A stretch of 64,000 nt of DNA from Liolophura sinensis. Its lineage: Eukaryota; Mollusca; Polyplacophora; Chitonida; Chitonidae. This document shows positions 50,993 to 63,612 of this stretch, piece after piece; positions within the stretch are counted from its first letter, which is position 1, and each line of letters opens with the position of its first letter. Made by a program: the position numbers and the translations under genes. The stretch lies in the NCBI RefSeq assembly GCF_032854445.1, contig NC_088298.1, positions 12,885,504 through 12,949,503 on the forward strand, read 5' to 3'. Below the pieces are notes generated by a model. The model was not told the DNA's origin. It saw nothing but the letters and a program-made list of their open reading frames with translations, and made no database searches.

Positions 50993-53146
50993 ATGCGTAA
51001 TTGGGCCAGGCATATCCAGCTGTTGAAAAATTGCAAATTTCCTTGGTTTCCATGGAGTAAGAGCCGTTGCTGGGCACGTGATTATAACATAAATGATCAT
51101 TTAATTGTCGCTGCAGCCAAAAGTATTGGTCGGAGAGCAACACGGTTTGCACCATTCGATTTCTCGTCACAAAATACGTCGGATTAGCCTCTTACCAACA
51201 GCATTGGAACAGTTTTTCTACTTTTGGATTTTTGCCTGGTCTTTTTGCTAATGGAAATCGTCTACATTTACTATGTACCATCGCAAGTGGTCATGACTAT
51301 ATTCAGATTTTAATTATAAGTTATGTGCCCTTCAGTAGCCCAGAAGACGTCAAATATTTGGGCCAAGCCCATTTTACTCATCCAGCAATTGTCTTACTTC
51401 TAAGTCGAAGACAAACTCAATGTCTTTATCTACATGTTGAAAAACCACACCATTTGTATATAAAATAAATCAAGGTACTTGATACAGTCTGTTGTAAAAA
51501 GTATAATTGAACACTGACCCACATCAATAAGGTGCCAATAGATGCGTAATTGGGCCAGGCATATCCAGCTGTTGAAAAATTGCAAATTTCCTTGGTTTCC
51601 ATGGAGTAAGAGCCGTTGCTGTGCACGTAATAAAACATAAATGATCATTCAATTGTCGCTACAGCCAAAAGTATTGGTCGGAGAGCAACACGGTTTGCAC
51701 CATTCGATTTCTCGTCACAAAATACGTCGGATTAGCCTCTTACCAACAGCATTGGAACAGTTTTTCTACTCTTAAATTTTTGCCTGGTCTTTTTGCTAAT
51801 GGAAATCGTCTACATTTACTATGAACCATCGCGACTGGTCATTACTATATTCAACTTTTGATTGTAAGTTATGTGCCCTTCAGTAGCCCAGAAGACGTCA
51901 AATATTTGGGCCAAGCCCATTTTACTCACCCAGCAATTGTCTTACTTCTAAGTCCAAGACAAACTCAATGTCTTTATCTACATGTTGAAAAACCACACCA
52001 TTTGTATATAAAATAAATCAAGGTACTTCATACAGTCTGTTGAAAAAAGTACAATTGAACACTGACCCACATTAATAAGGTGCCAAAAGATGCGTAATTG
52101 GGCCAGGCATATCCAGCTGTTGAAAAATTGCAAATTTCCTTGGTTTCCATGGAGTAAGAGCCGTTGCTGGGCACGTGATTATAACATAAATGATCATTTA
52201 ATTGTCGCTGCAGCCAAAAGTATTGGTCGGAGAGCAACACGGTTTGCACCATTCGATTTCTCGTCACAAAATACGTCGGATTAGCCTCTTACCAACAGCA
52301 TTGGAACAGTTTTTTCTACTTTTGGATTTTTGCCTGGTCTTTTTGCTAATGGAAATCGTCTACATTTACTATGTACCATCGCAAGTGGTCATGACTATAT
52401 TCAGATTTTAATTATAAGTTATGTGCCCTTCAGTAGCCCAGAAGACGTCAAATATTTGGGCCACGCCCATTTTACTCATCCAGCAATTGTCTTACTTCTA
52501 AGTCCAAGACAATCTCAATGTCTTTATCTACATGTTGAAAAACCACACCATTTGTATATAAAATAAATCAAGGTACTTGATACAGTCTGTTGTAAAAAGT
52601 ATAATTGAACACTGACCCACATCAATAAGGTGCCAATAGATGCGTAATTGGGCCAGGCATATCCAGCTGTTGAAAAATTGCAAATTTCCTTGGTTTCCAT
52701 GGAGTAAGAGCCGTTGCTGTGCACGTAATAAAACATAAATGATCATTCAATTGTCGCTACAGCCAAAAGTATTGGTCGGAGAGCAACACGGTTTGCACCA
52801 TTCGATTTCTCGTCACAAAATACGTCGGATTAGCCTCTTACCAACACCATTGGAACAGTTTTTCTACTCTTAAATTTTTGCCTGGTCTTTTTGCTAATGG
52901 AAATCGTCTACATTTACTATGAACCATCGCGACTGGTCATTACTATATTCAACTTTTGATTGTAAGTTATGTGCCCTTCAGTAGCCCAAAAGACGTCAAA
53001 TATTTGGGCCAAGCCCATTTTACTCACCCAGCAATTGTCTTACTTCTAAGTCGAAGACAAACTCAATGTCTTTATCTACATGTTGAAAAACCACACCATT
53101 TGTATATAAAATAAATCAAGGTACTTCATACAGTCTGTTGTAAAAA

Positions 53147-54500
53147 GTACAACTGAACACTGACCCCACATTAATAAGGTGCCAAAAGATGCGTAATTGG
53201 GCCAGGCATATCCAGCTGTTGAAAAATTGCAAATTTCCTTGGTTTCCATGGAGTAAGAGCCGTTGCTGGGCACGTGATTATAACATAAACTGATCATTTA
53301 ATTGTCGCTGCAGCCAAAAGTATTGGTCGGAGAGCAACACGGTTTGCACCATTCGATTTCTCGTCACAAAATACGTCGGATTAGCCTCTTACCAACAGCA
53401 TTGGAACAGTTTTTTCTACTTTTGGATTTTTGCCTGGTCTTTTTGCTAATTGAAATCGTCTACATTTACTATGAACCATCGCGACTGGTCTTTACTATAT
53501 TCAACTTTTGATTATAATGTTATGTGCCCTTCAGTAGCCAAGAAAACGTCAAATCTTTGGGCCACGACCATTTAACTCACCCAGCAATTGTCTTACTTCT
53601 AAGTCCAAGACAAACTTAATGTCTTTATCTACATGTAGAAAAACCACACCATTTGTATATAAAATATATCAAGGTACTTGATACAGTCTGCTGTAAAAAG
53701 TACAATTGAACACTGACCCACATTAATAAGGTGCCAAAAGATGCGTATTTGGGCCAGGCATATCCAGCTGTTGAAAAATTGCAAATTTCCTTGGTTTCCA
53801 TGGAGTAAGAGCCGTTGGTGTGCACGTGATTATAACATAAATGATCATTCAATTGTCGCTACAGCCAAAAGTATTGGTCGGAGAGCAACACGGTTTGCAC
53901 CATTCGATTTCTCGTCACAAAATACGTCGGATTAGCCTCTTAGCCAACAGCATTGGAACAGTTTTTCTACTTTTGGATTTTTGCCTGGTCTTTTTGCTAA
54001 TGGAAATCGTCTACATTTACTATGAACCATCGCGACTGGTCATTACTATATTCAACTTTTGATTGTAAGTTATGTGCCCTTCGGTAGCCAAGAAGACGTC
54101 AAATATTTGGGCCAAGCCCATTTTACTCACCCAGCAATTGTCTTACTTCTAAGTCGAAGACAAACTCAATGTCTTTATCTACATGTTGAAAAACCACACC
54201 ATTTGTTATATAAAATAAATCAAGGTACTTCATACAGTCTGTTGTAAAAAGTACAACTGAACACTGACCCACATTAATAAGGTGCCAAAAGATGCGTAAT
54301 TGGGCCAGGCATATCCAGCTGTTGAAAAATTGCAAATTTCCTTGGTTTCCATGGAGTAAGAGCCGTTGCTGGGCACGTGATTATAACATAAATGATCATT
54401 TAATTGTCGCTGCAGCCAAAAGTATTGGTCGGAGAGCAACACGGTTTTGCACCATTCGATTTCTCGTCACAAAATACGTCGAATTAGCCTCTTACCAACA
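53147..54500. other. Cluster of single-base indels in the right superblock copy
   Basis: Departures from neighbouring units include GACCCCACATT (53162), ATAAACTGATC (53288), GTTTTTTCTAC (53410), TATAATGTTATG (53515), CTCTTAGCCAAC (53940), TTTGTTATATAAAA (54205) and GGTTTTGCACC (54445). The GAATTAGCC change at 54481 is a substitution. The left copy lacks these. This fits a less well polished assembly segment, or a genuinely younger burst of changes. Confidence 0.55.
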
Positions 54501-54842
54501 GCATTGGAACAGTTTTTCTACTTTTGGATTTTTGCCTGGTCTTTTTGCTAATTGAAATCGTCTACATTTACTATGAACCATCGCGACTGGTCTTTACTAT
54601 ATTCAACTTTTGATTATAAGTTATGTGCCCTTCAGTAGCCAAGAAAACGTCAAATCTTTGGGCCACGACCATTTAACTCACCCAGCCAATTGTCTTACTT
54701 CTAAGTCCAAGACAAACTTAATGTCTTTATCTACATGTAGAAAAACCACACCATTTGTATATAAAATATATCAAGGTACTTGATACAGTCTGCTGTAAAA
54801 AGTACAATTGAACACTGACCCACATTAATAAGGTGCCAAAAG

Positions 54843-55384
54843 ATGCGTATTTGGGCCAGGCATATCCAGCTGTTGAAAAATTGCAAATTTCCTTGGTTTC
54901 CATGGAGTAAGAGCCGTTGGTGTGCACGTGATTATAACATAAATGATCATTCAATTGTCGCTACAGCCAAAAGTATTGGTCGGAGAGCAACACGGTTTGC
55001 ACCATTCGATTTCTCGTCACAAAATACGTCGGATTAGCCTCTTACCAACAGCATTGGAACAGATTTTCTACTTTTGGATTGTTGCCTGGTCTTTTTGCTA
55101 ATGGAAATCGTCTACTGTACCATCGCAACTGGTCATTATTATATTCAGATTTTAATTATTAGTTATGTGCCCTTTGGTAGCCCACAAGGCGTCAAATCTT
55201 TGGGCCAAGCCCATTTTTACTCACCCAGCAATTGTCTTACTTCTAAGTCGAAGACAAACTCAATATCTTTATCTACATGTTGAAAAACCAAACCATTTGT
55301 ATATAAAATAAAACAAGGTACTTGATACAGTCTGTTGTAAAAAGTACAATTGAACACTGACCCACATCAATAAGGTGCCAAAAG
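54843..55384. repeat. Chimeric 542-bp monomer with micro-deletion junction
   Basis: The front matches the unit at 46603 (GATGCGTATTTGGG, GTTGGTGTGCACGTG, GAACAGATTTTCTAC, GGATTGTTGCC). The rear matches the unit at 47152 (TTATTATATTCAG, TTAATTATTAG, CTTTGGTAGCCCACAAGG, CTCAATATCTT). At 55111-55120 the sequence reads TCTACTGTAC where other units have TCTACATTTACTATGTAC, an 8-bp loss. One unequal join between adjacent units explains the hybrid, the lost monomer and the change in offset between superblock copies. Confidence 0.78.
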
Positions 55385-58300
55385 ATGCGTAATTGGGCCA
55401 GGCATATCCAGCTGTTGAAAAATTGCAAATTTCCTTGGTTTCCGTGAAGTAAGAGCCGTTGCTGGGCACGTGATTATAACATAAATGATCATTCAATTGT
55501 CGCTACAGCCAAAAGTATTGGTCGGAGAGCAACACGGTTTGCACCATTCGATTTCTCGTCACAAAATACGTCGGATTAGCCTCTTACCAACAGCATTGGA
55601 ACAGTTTTTCTACTTTTGGATTTTTGCCTGGTCTTTTTGCTAATGGAAATCGTCTACATTTACTATGTACCATCGCGACTGGTTCTTACTATATTCAACT
55701 TTTGATTATAAGTTATGTGCCCTTCGGTAGCCCAGAAGACGTCAAATATTTGGGCCAAGCCCATTTTACTACCCAGCAATTGTCTTACTTCTAAGTCAAA
55801 GACACACTCAATGTCTTTATCTACATGTAGAAAAACCACACCATTTGTATATAAAATAAAACAAGGTACTTGATACAGTCTGCTGTAAAAAGTACAATTG
55901 AACACTGACCCACATCAATAAGGTGCCAAAAGATGCGTAATTGGGCCAGGCATATCCAGCTGTTGAAAAATTGCAAATTTCCTTGGTTTCCATGGAGTAA
56001 GAGCCGTTGCTGGGCACGTGATTATAACATAAATGATCATACAATTGTCGCTACAGCCAAAAGTATTGGTCGGAGAGCAACACGGTTTGCACCATTAGAT
56101 TTCTCGTCACAAAATACGTCGGATTAGCCTCTTACCAACAGCAATGGAACAGTTTTTCTACTTTTGGATTTTTGCCTGGTCTTTTTGCTAATTGAAATCG
56201 GCTACATTTACTATGTACCATCACAACTGGTCATTACTATATTCAGATTTTAATTATAAGTTATGTGCCCTTCAGTAGCCCAGAAGACGTCAAATATTTG
56301 GGCCAAGCCCATTTTACTCACCCAGCAATTGTCTTACTTCTAAGTCGAAGACAATCTCAATGTCTTTATCTACATGTTGAAAAACCACACCATTTGTATA
56401 TAAAATAAAACAAGGTACTTGATACAGTCTGCTGTAAAAAGTACAATTGAACACTGACCCACATCAATAAGGTGCCAAAAGATGCGTAATTGGGCCAGGC
56501 ATATCCAGCTGTTGAAAAATTGCAAATTTCCTTGGTTTCCATGGAGTAAGAGTCGTTGCTGGGCACGTGATTATAACATAAATGATCATTCAATTGTCGC
56601 TACAGCCAAAAGTATTGGTCGGAGAGCAACACGGTTCGCACCATTCGATTTCTCGTCACAAAATATGTCGATAGCCTCTTACCAACAGCAATGGAACAGT
56701 TTTTCTACTTTTGGATTTTTACCTGGTCTTTTTGCTAATGGAAATCGTCTACATTTACTATGTACCATCGCAACTGGTCATTACTATATTCAGATTTTAA
56801 TTATAAGTTATGTGCCCTTCAGTAGCCCAGAAGACGTTAAAAATTTGGGCCAAGCTCATTTTACTCACCCAGCAATTGCCTTACTTCTAAGTCGAAGACA
56901 AACTCAATGTCTTTATCTACATGTTGAAAAACCACACCATTTGTATATAAAATAACACAAGGTACTTGATACAGTCTGCTGTAAAAAGTATAATTGAACA
57001 CTGACCCACATCAATAAGGTGCCAAAAGATGCGTAATTGGGCAGGTTTATCCAGCTGTTGAAAAATTGCAAATTTCCTTGGTTTCCATGGAGTAAGAGCC
57101 GTTGCTGGGCACGTGATTATGACATCAATGATCATACAATTGTCGCTACAGCCAAAAGTATTGGTCGGAGAGCAACGCGGTTTGCACCATTCAATTTCTC
57201 GTCACAAAATATGTCGGATTAGCCTCTTACCAACAGCAATAGAACAGCTTATCCATTTTTGGATTTTTGCCTGGTCTTTTTGCTAATTGAAATCGGCTAC
57301 ATTTACTATGTACCATCGCGACTGGTCATTATTATATTCAGATTTTAATTATTAGTTATGTGCCCTTTGGTAGCCCACAAGGCGTCAAATCTTTGGGCCA
57401 AGCCCATTTTACTCACCCAGCAATTGTCTTACTTGTAAGTCGAAGACAAACTCAATGTCTTTATCTACATGTTGAAAAACCAAACCATTTGTATATAAAA
57501 TAAAACAAAGGTACTTCATACAGTCTGCTGTAAAAAGTACAATTGAACACTGACCCACATCAATAAGGTGCCAAAAGATGCGTAATTGGGCCAGGCATAT
57601 CCAGCTGTTGAAAAATTGCAAATTTCCTTGGTTTCCGTGGAGTAAGAGCCGTTGCTGGGCACGTGATTATAACATAAATGATCATTCAATTGTCGCTACA
57701 GCCAAAAGTATTGGTCGGAGAGCAACACGGTTTGCACCATTCGATTTCTCGTCACAAAATACGTCGGATTAGCCTCTTACCAACAGCATTGGAAACAGTT
57801 TTTCTACTTTTGGATTTTTGCCTGGTGTTTTTGCTAATTGAAATCGTCTACATTTACTATGTACCATCGCGACTGGTCCTTACTATATTCAACTTTTGAT
57901 TATAAGTTATGTGCCCTTCGGTAGCCAAGAAGACGTCAAATCTTTGCGCCGAGCCCATTTCACTACCCAGCAATTGTCTTACTTCTAAGTCAAAGACAAA
58001 CTCAATGTCTTTATCTACATGTTGAAAAACCACACCATTTGTATATAAAATTAATCAAGGCACTTCATACAGTCTGTTGTAAAAAGTACAATTGAACACT
58101 GACCCACATCAATAAGGTGCCAAAAGATGCGTAATTGGGCCAGGCATATCCAGCTGTTGAAAAATTGCAAATTTCCTTGGTTTCCATGGAGTAAGAGTCG
58201 TTGCTGGGCACGTGATTATAACATAAATGATCATTCAATTGTCGCTACAGCCAAAAGTATTGGTCGGAGAGCAACACGGTTTGCACCATTCGATTTCTCG

Positions 58301-58676
58301 TCACAAAATACGTCGGATTAGCCTCTTACCAACAGCATTGGAACAGTTTTTTCTACTTTTGGATTTTTGCCTGGTCTTTTTGCTAATGGAAATCGTCTAC
58401 ATTTACTATGAACCATCGCGACTGGTCATTACTATATTCAACTTTTGATTATAAGTTATGTGCCCTTTGGTAGCCCAGAAGACGTGAAATCTTTGGGCCA
58501 AGACCATTTAACTCACCCAGCAATTGTCTTACTTCTAAGTCGAAGACAAACTCAATGTCTTTATCTACATGTAGAAAAACCAAACCATTTGTATATAAAA
58601 TAAAACAAGGTACTTGATACAGTCTGCTGTAAAAAGTACAATTGAACACTGACCCACATCAATAAGGTGCCAAAAG

Positions 58677-60322
58677 ATGCGTAATTGGCCAGGCATATCC
58701 AGCTGTTGAAAAATTGCAAATTTCCTTGGTTTCCGTGCAGTAAGAGCCGTTGCTGGGCACGTGATTATAACATAAATGATCATTCAATTGTCGCTACAGC
58801 CAAAAGTATTGGTCGGAGAGCAACACGGTTTGCACCATTAGATTTCTTGTCACAAAATACGTCGGATTAGCCTCTTACCAACAGCAATGGAACAGTTTTT
58901 CCACTTTTGGATTTTTGCCTGGTCTTTTTGCTAATTGAAATCGGCTACATTTACTATGTACCATCGCAACTGGTCATTACTATATTCAGATTTTAATTAT
59001 AAGTTATGTGCCCTTCAGTAGCCCAGAAGACGTCAAATATTTGGGCCAAGCCCATTTTACTCACCCAGCAATTGTCTTACTTCTAAGTCAAAGACAAACT
59101 CAATGTCTTTATCTACATGTGGAAAAACCACACCATTTGTATATAAAATTAATCAAGGCACTTCATACAGTCTGCTGTAAAAAGTACAATTGAACACTGA
59201 CCCACATCAATAAGGTGCCAAAAGATGCGTAATTGGGCCAGGCATATCCAGCTGTTGAAAAATTGCAAATTTCCTTGGTTTCCATGGAGTAAGAGCCGTT
59301 GCTGGGCACGTGATTATGACATCAATGATCATTTAATTGTCGCTACAGCCAAAAGTATTGGTCGGAGAGCAACACGGTTTGCACCATTAGATTTCTCGTC
59401 ACAAAATACGTCGGATTAGCCTCTTACCAACAGCAATGGAACAGTTTTACCACTTTTGGATTTTTGCCTGGTCTTTTTGCTAATCGAAATTGGTTACATT
59501 TACTATGTACCATCGCAACTGGTCATTACTATATTCAGATTTTAATTATAAGTTATGTGCCCTTCAGTAGCCCAGAAGACGTCAAATATTTGGGCCAAGC
59601 CCATTTTACTTACCCAGCAATTGCCTTACTTCTAAGTCGAAGACAAACTCAATGTCTTTATCTACATGTTGAAAAACCACACCATTTGTATATAAAATAA
59701 AACAAGGTACTTGATACAGTCTGCTGTAAAAAGTACAATTGAACACTGACCCACATCAATAAGGTGCCAAAAGATGCGTAATTGGGCCAGGCATATCCAG
59801 CTGTTGAAAAATTGCAAATTTCCTTGGTTTCCATGGAGTAAGAGCCGTTGCTGGGCACGTGATTATGACATCAATGATCATTCAATTGTCGCTACAGCCA
59901 AAAGTATTGGTCGGAGAGCAACACGGTTTGCACCATTAGATTTCTCGTCACAAAATCCGTCGGATTAGCCTCTTACCAACAGCAAGGGAACAGTTTTATC
60001 ACTTTTGGATTTTTGCCTGGTCTTTTTGCTAATCGAAATCGGTTACATTTACTATGTACCATCGCAACTGGTCATTACTATATTCAGATTTTAATTATAA
60101 GTTATGTGCCCTTTAGTAACCCAGAAGACGTCAAATATTTGGGCCAAGCCCATTTTACTCACCCAGCAATTGTCTTACTTCTAAGTCGAAGACAAACTCA
60201 ATGTCTTTATCTACATGTTGAAAAACCACACCATTTGTATATAAAATAAATCAAGGTACTTGATACAGTCTGCTGTAAAAAGTACAATTGAACACTGACC
60301 CACATCAATAAGGTGCCAAAAG
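58677..60322. repeat. Mixed monomers after the superblock
   Basis: The units at 58677 (CCGTGCAGTAAG, TTAGATTTCTTGTC), 59225 (GACATCAATGATCATTTAATTG) and 59774. The rear of 59774 has AAATCCGTCGG, AGCAAGGGAACAG, TTTATCAC and CTTTAGTAACCC, the set otherwise seen in the unit at 44955, about 14.8 kb away and absent between. The fronts at 59225 and 59774 mix the GACATCAATG and ATTCAATTG/ATTTAATTG alleles, another sign of mosaic origin. Confidence 0.62.
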
Positions 60323-61419
60323 ATGCGTAATTGGGCCAGGCATATCCAGCTGTTGAAAAATTGCAAATTTCTTTTGTTTCCATGGAGTAAGAGCCGTTTC
60401 TGGGCACGTGATTATAATATAAATGATCATTCAATTGTCGCTACAGCCAAAAGTATTGGTCGGAGAGCAACGCGGTTTGCACCATTCGATTTCTCGTCAC
60501 AAAATACGTCGTATTAGCCTCTTACCAACAGCATTGAAACAGTTTTTCTACTTTTGGATTTTTACCTGGTCTTTTTGCTAATGGAAATCGTCTACATTTA
60601 CTATGAACCATCGCGACTGGTCATTACTATATTCAACTTTTGATTATAAGTTATGTGCCCTTCGGTAGCCCAGAAGACGTCAAATCTTTGGGCCAAGCCC
60701 ATTTTACTACCCAGCAATTGTCTTACTTCTAAGTCGAAGACAAACTCAACGTCTTTATCTACATGTAGAAAAACCACACCAATTGTATATAAAATAAAAC
60801 AAGGTACTTCATACAGTATGCTGTAAAAAGTACAATTGAACACTGACCCACATCAATAAGGTGCCAAAAGATGCGTAATTGGGCCAGGCATATCCAGCTG
60901 TTGAAAAATTGCAAATTTCCTTGGTTTCCATGGAGTAAGAGCCGTTGCTGGGCACGTGATTATGACATAAATGATCATTCAGTTGTCGCTACAGCCAAAA
61001 GTATTGGTCGGAGAGCAACACGGTTTGCACCATTCGATTTCTCGTCACAAAATACGTCGGATTAGCCTCTTACCAACAGCAATGGAACAGTTTTTCCACT
61101 TTTGGATTTTTGCCTGGTCTTTTTGCTAATCGAAATCGGTTACATTTACTATGTACCATCGCAACTGGTCATTACTATATTCAGATTTTAATTATAAGTT
61201 ATGTGCCCTTTAGTAACCCAGAAGACGTCAAATATTTGGGCCAAGCCCATTTTACTCACCCAGCAATTGTCTTACTTCTAAGTCGAAGACAAACTCAATG
61301 TCTTTATCTACATGTTGAAAAACCACACCATTTGTATATAAAATAAAACAAGGTACTTGATACAGTCTGCTGTAAAAAGTACAATTGAACACTGACCCAC
61401 ATCAATAAGGTGCCAAAAG
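60323..61419. repeat. Dimer HOR, first copy (1097 bp)
   Basis: The units at 60323 and 60871 recur at 61420 and 61968. Shared private alleles: AAATTTCTT with GCCGTTTCTGGG, TTATAATATAAA, GCATTGAAACAG, TTTTTACCTGG, CTCAACGTC, CACACCAATTG, ACAGTATGCT and ATTCAGTTGTCG. The first copy has GTCGTATTAGCC and TTCTTTTGTTTCC as its own changes. Confidence 0.78.
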
Positions 61420-62516
61420 ATGCGTAATTGGGCCAGGCATATCCAGCTGTTGAAAAATTGCAAATTTCTTTGGTTTCCATGGAGTAAGAGCCGTTTCTGG
61501 GCACGTGATTATAATATAAAAGATCATTCAATTGTCGCTACAGCCAAAAGTATTGGTCGGAGAGCAACGCGGTTTGCACCATTCGATTTCTCGTCACAAA
61601 ATACGTCGGATTAGCCTCTTACCAACAGCATTGAAACAGTTTTTCTACTTTTGGATTTTTACCTGGTCTTTTTGCTAATGGAAATCGTCTACATTTACTA
61701 TGAACCATCGCGACTGGTCATTACTATATTCAACTTTTGATTATAAGTTATGTGCCCTTCGGTAGCCCAGAAGACGTCAAATCTTTGGGCCAAGCCCATT
61801 TTACTACCCAGCAATTGTCTTACTTCTAAGTCGAAGACAAACTCAACGTCTTTATCTACATGTAGAAAAACCACACCAATTGTATATAAAATAAAACAAG
61901 GTACTTCATACAGTATGCTATAAAAAGTACAATTGAACACTGACCCACATCAATAAGGTGCCAAAAGATGCGTAATTGGGCCAGGCATATCCAGCTGTTG
62001 AAAAATTGCAAATTTCCTTGGTTTCCATGGAGTAAGAGCCGTTGCTGGGCACGTGATTATGACATCAATGATCATTCAGTTGTCGCTACAGCCAAAAGTA
62101 TTGGTCGGAGAGCAACACGGTTTGCACCATTCGATTTCTCGTCACAAAATACGTCGGATTAGCCTCTTACCAACAGCAATGGAACAGTTTTTCCACTTTT
62201 GGATTTTTGCCTGGTCTTTTTGCTAATCGAAATCGGTTACATTTACTATGTACCATCGCAACTGGTCATTACTATATTCAGATTTTAATTATAAGTTATG
62301 TGCCCTTCAGTAGCCCAGAAGACGTCAAATATTTGGGCCAAGACCATTTTACTTACCCAGCAATTGTCTTACTTCTAAGTCGAAGACAAACTCAATGTCT
62401 TTATCTACATGTTGAAAAACCACACCATTTGTATATAAAATAAATCAAGGAACTTCATACAGTCTGTTGTAAAAAGTACAATTGAACACTGACCCACATC
62501 AATAAGGTGCCAATAG
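61420..62516. repeat. Dimer HOR, second copy
   Basis: A copy of 60323-61419, with AAAGATCATTC at 61519 breaking the AATGATCATT palindrome and ACAGTATGCTATAAAAAG at 61911. Its last rear half moves to the AGGAACTTCATAC allele (62450), which otherwise occurs only at about 26772, just before the rare unit at 26840. Confidence 0.75.
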
Positions 62517-63612
62517 ATGCGTAATTGGGCCAGGCATATTCAGCTGTTGAAAAATTGCAAATTTCCTTGGTTTCCATGGAGTAAGAATCTTTGCTGGGCA
62601 CGTGATTATAACATAAATGATCATTCAATTGTCGCTACAGCCAAAAGTATTGGTCGGAGAGCAACGCGGTTTGCACCATTAGATTTCTCGTCATAAAATA
62701 CGTCGCATTAGCCTCTTACCAACAGCAATGGAACAGTTTTTCCACTTTTGGATTTTTGCCTGGTCTTTTTGCTAATTGAAATCGGCTACATTTACTATGT
62801 ACCATCGCAACTGGTCATTACTATATTCAGATTTTAATTATAAGTTATGTGCCCTTCAGTAGCCCAGAAGACGTTAAATATTTGGGCCAAGCCCATTTTA
62901 CTCACCCAGCAATTGCCTTACTTCTAAGTCGAAGACAAACTCAATGTCTTTATCTACATGTTGAAAAACCACACCATTTGTATATAAAATAAAACAAGGT
63001 ACTTCATGCAGCCTTCTGTAAAAAGTACAATTGAACACTGACCCACATCAATAAGGTGCCAAAAGATGCGTTTTTGGGCCAGGCATATCCAGCTGTTGAA
63101 AAATTGCAAATTTCCTTGGTTTCCATGGAGTAAGAGCCGTTGCTGGGCACGTGATTATAACATAAATGATCATTCAATTGTCGCTACAGCCAAAAGTATT
63201 GGTCGGAGAGCAACACGGTTTGCACCATTCGATTTCTCGTCACAAAATACGTCGGATTAGCCTCTTACCAACAGCATTGGAACAGTTTTTCTACTTTTGG
63301 ATTTTTACCTGGTCTTTTTGCTAATGGAAATCGTCTACATTTACTATGTACCATCGCGACTGGTCCTTACTATATTCAACTTTTGATTATAAGTTATGTG
63401 CCCTTCGGTAGCCCAGAAGACGTCAAATCTTTGGGCCAAGCCCATTTTACTACCCAGCAATTGTCTTACTTCTAAATCAAAGACACACTCAATGTCTTTA
63501 TCTACATGTTGAAAAACCACACATTTGTATATAAAAGAAAATAAGGTACTTCATACAGTCTGCTGTAAAAAGTATAATTGAACACTGACCCACATCAATA
63601 AGGTGCCAAAAG
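62517..63612. repeat. Two monomers matching types from 26-29 kb
   Basis: 62517 has GTAAGAATCTTTGCTGGG and ACGTCGCATTAGCC, shared only with the unit at 26840. The rear of 63066 (TTTTTACCTGG, GACTGGTCCTTACT, CTACCCAGC, AAATCAAAGACACACTC) matches the rear of 29036. The distance from 26840 is about 35.7 kb, or 65 monomers. Confidence 0.65.

Larger units (their letters stand above)
50993..58676. repeat. Superblock, right copy (14 monomers, about 7.7 kb)
   Basis: A head-to-tail copy of 43858-50992. Its first 4 kb is rearranged. The pair 50993-52089 is repeated at 52090-53188, and the pair 53189-54291 is repeated at 54292-55384. Three or more units are chimeric joins of left-copy units (53189, 53741/54292, 54843). 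From about 55121 it follows the left copy with 7684-bp spacing to about 58676. It also carries more 1-bp indels than the left copy. Confidence 0.8.

Noticed and set aside
56482-56955. 157-codon + strand ORF, the longest in the window
   Set aside because: It exists only because two bases are missing near 56670 (GTCGATAGCC instead of GTCGGATTAGCC), which removes the usual TAG and joins two frames. The otherwise matching unit at 48798 lacks the change. No known domain is recognisable, and the region has other indels suspected to be errors.
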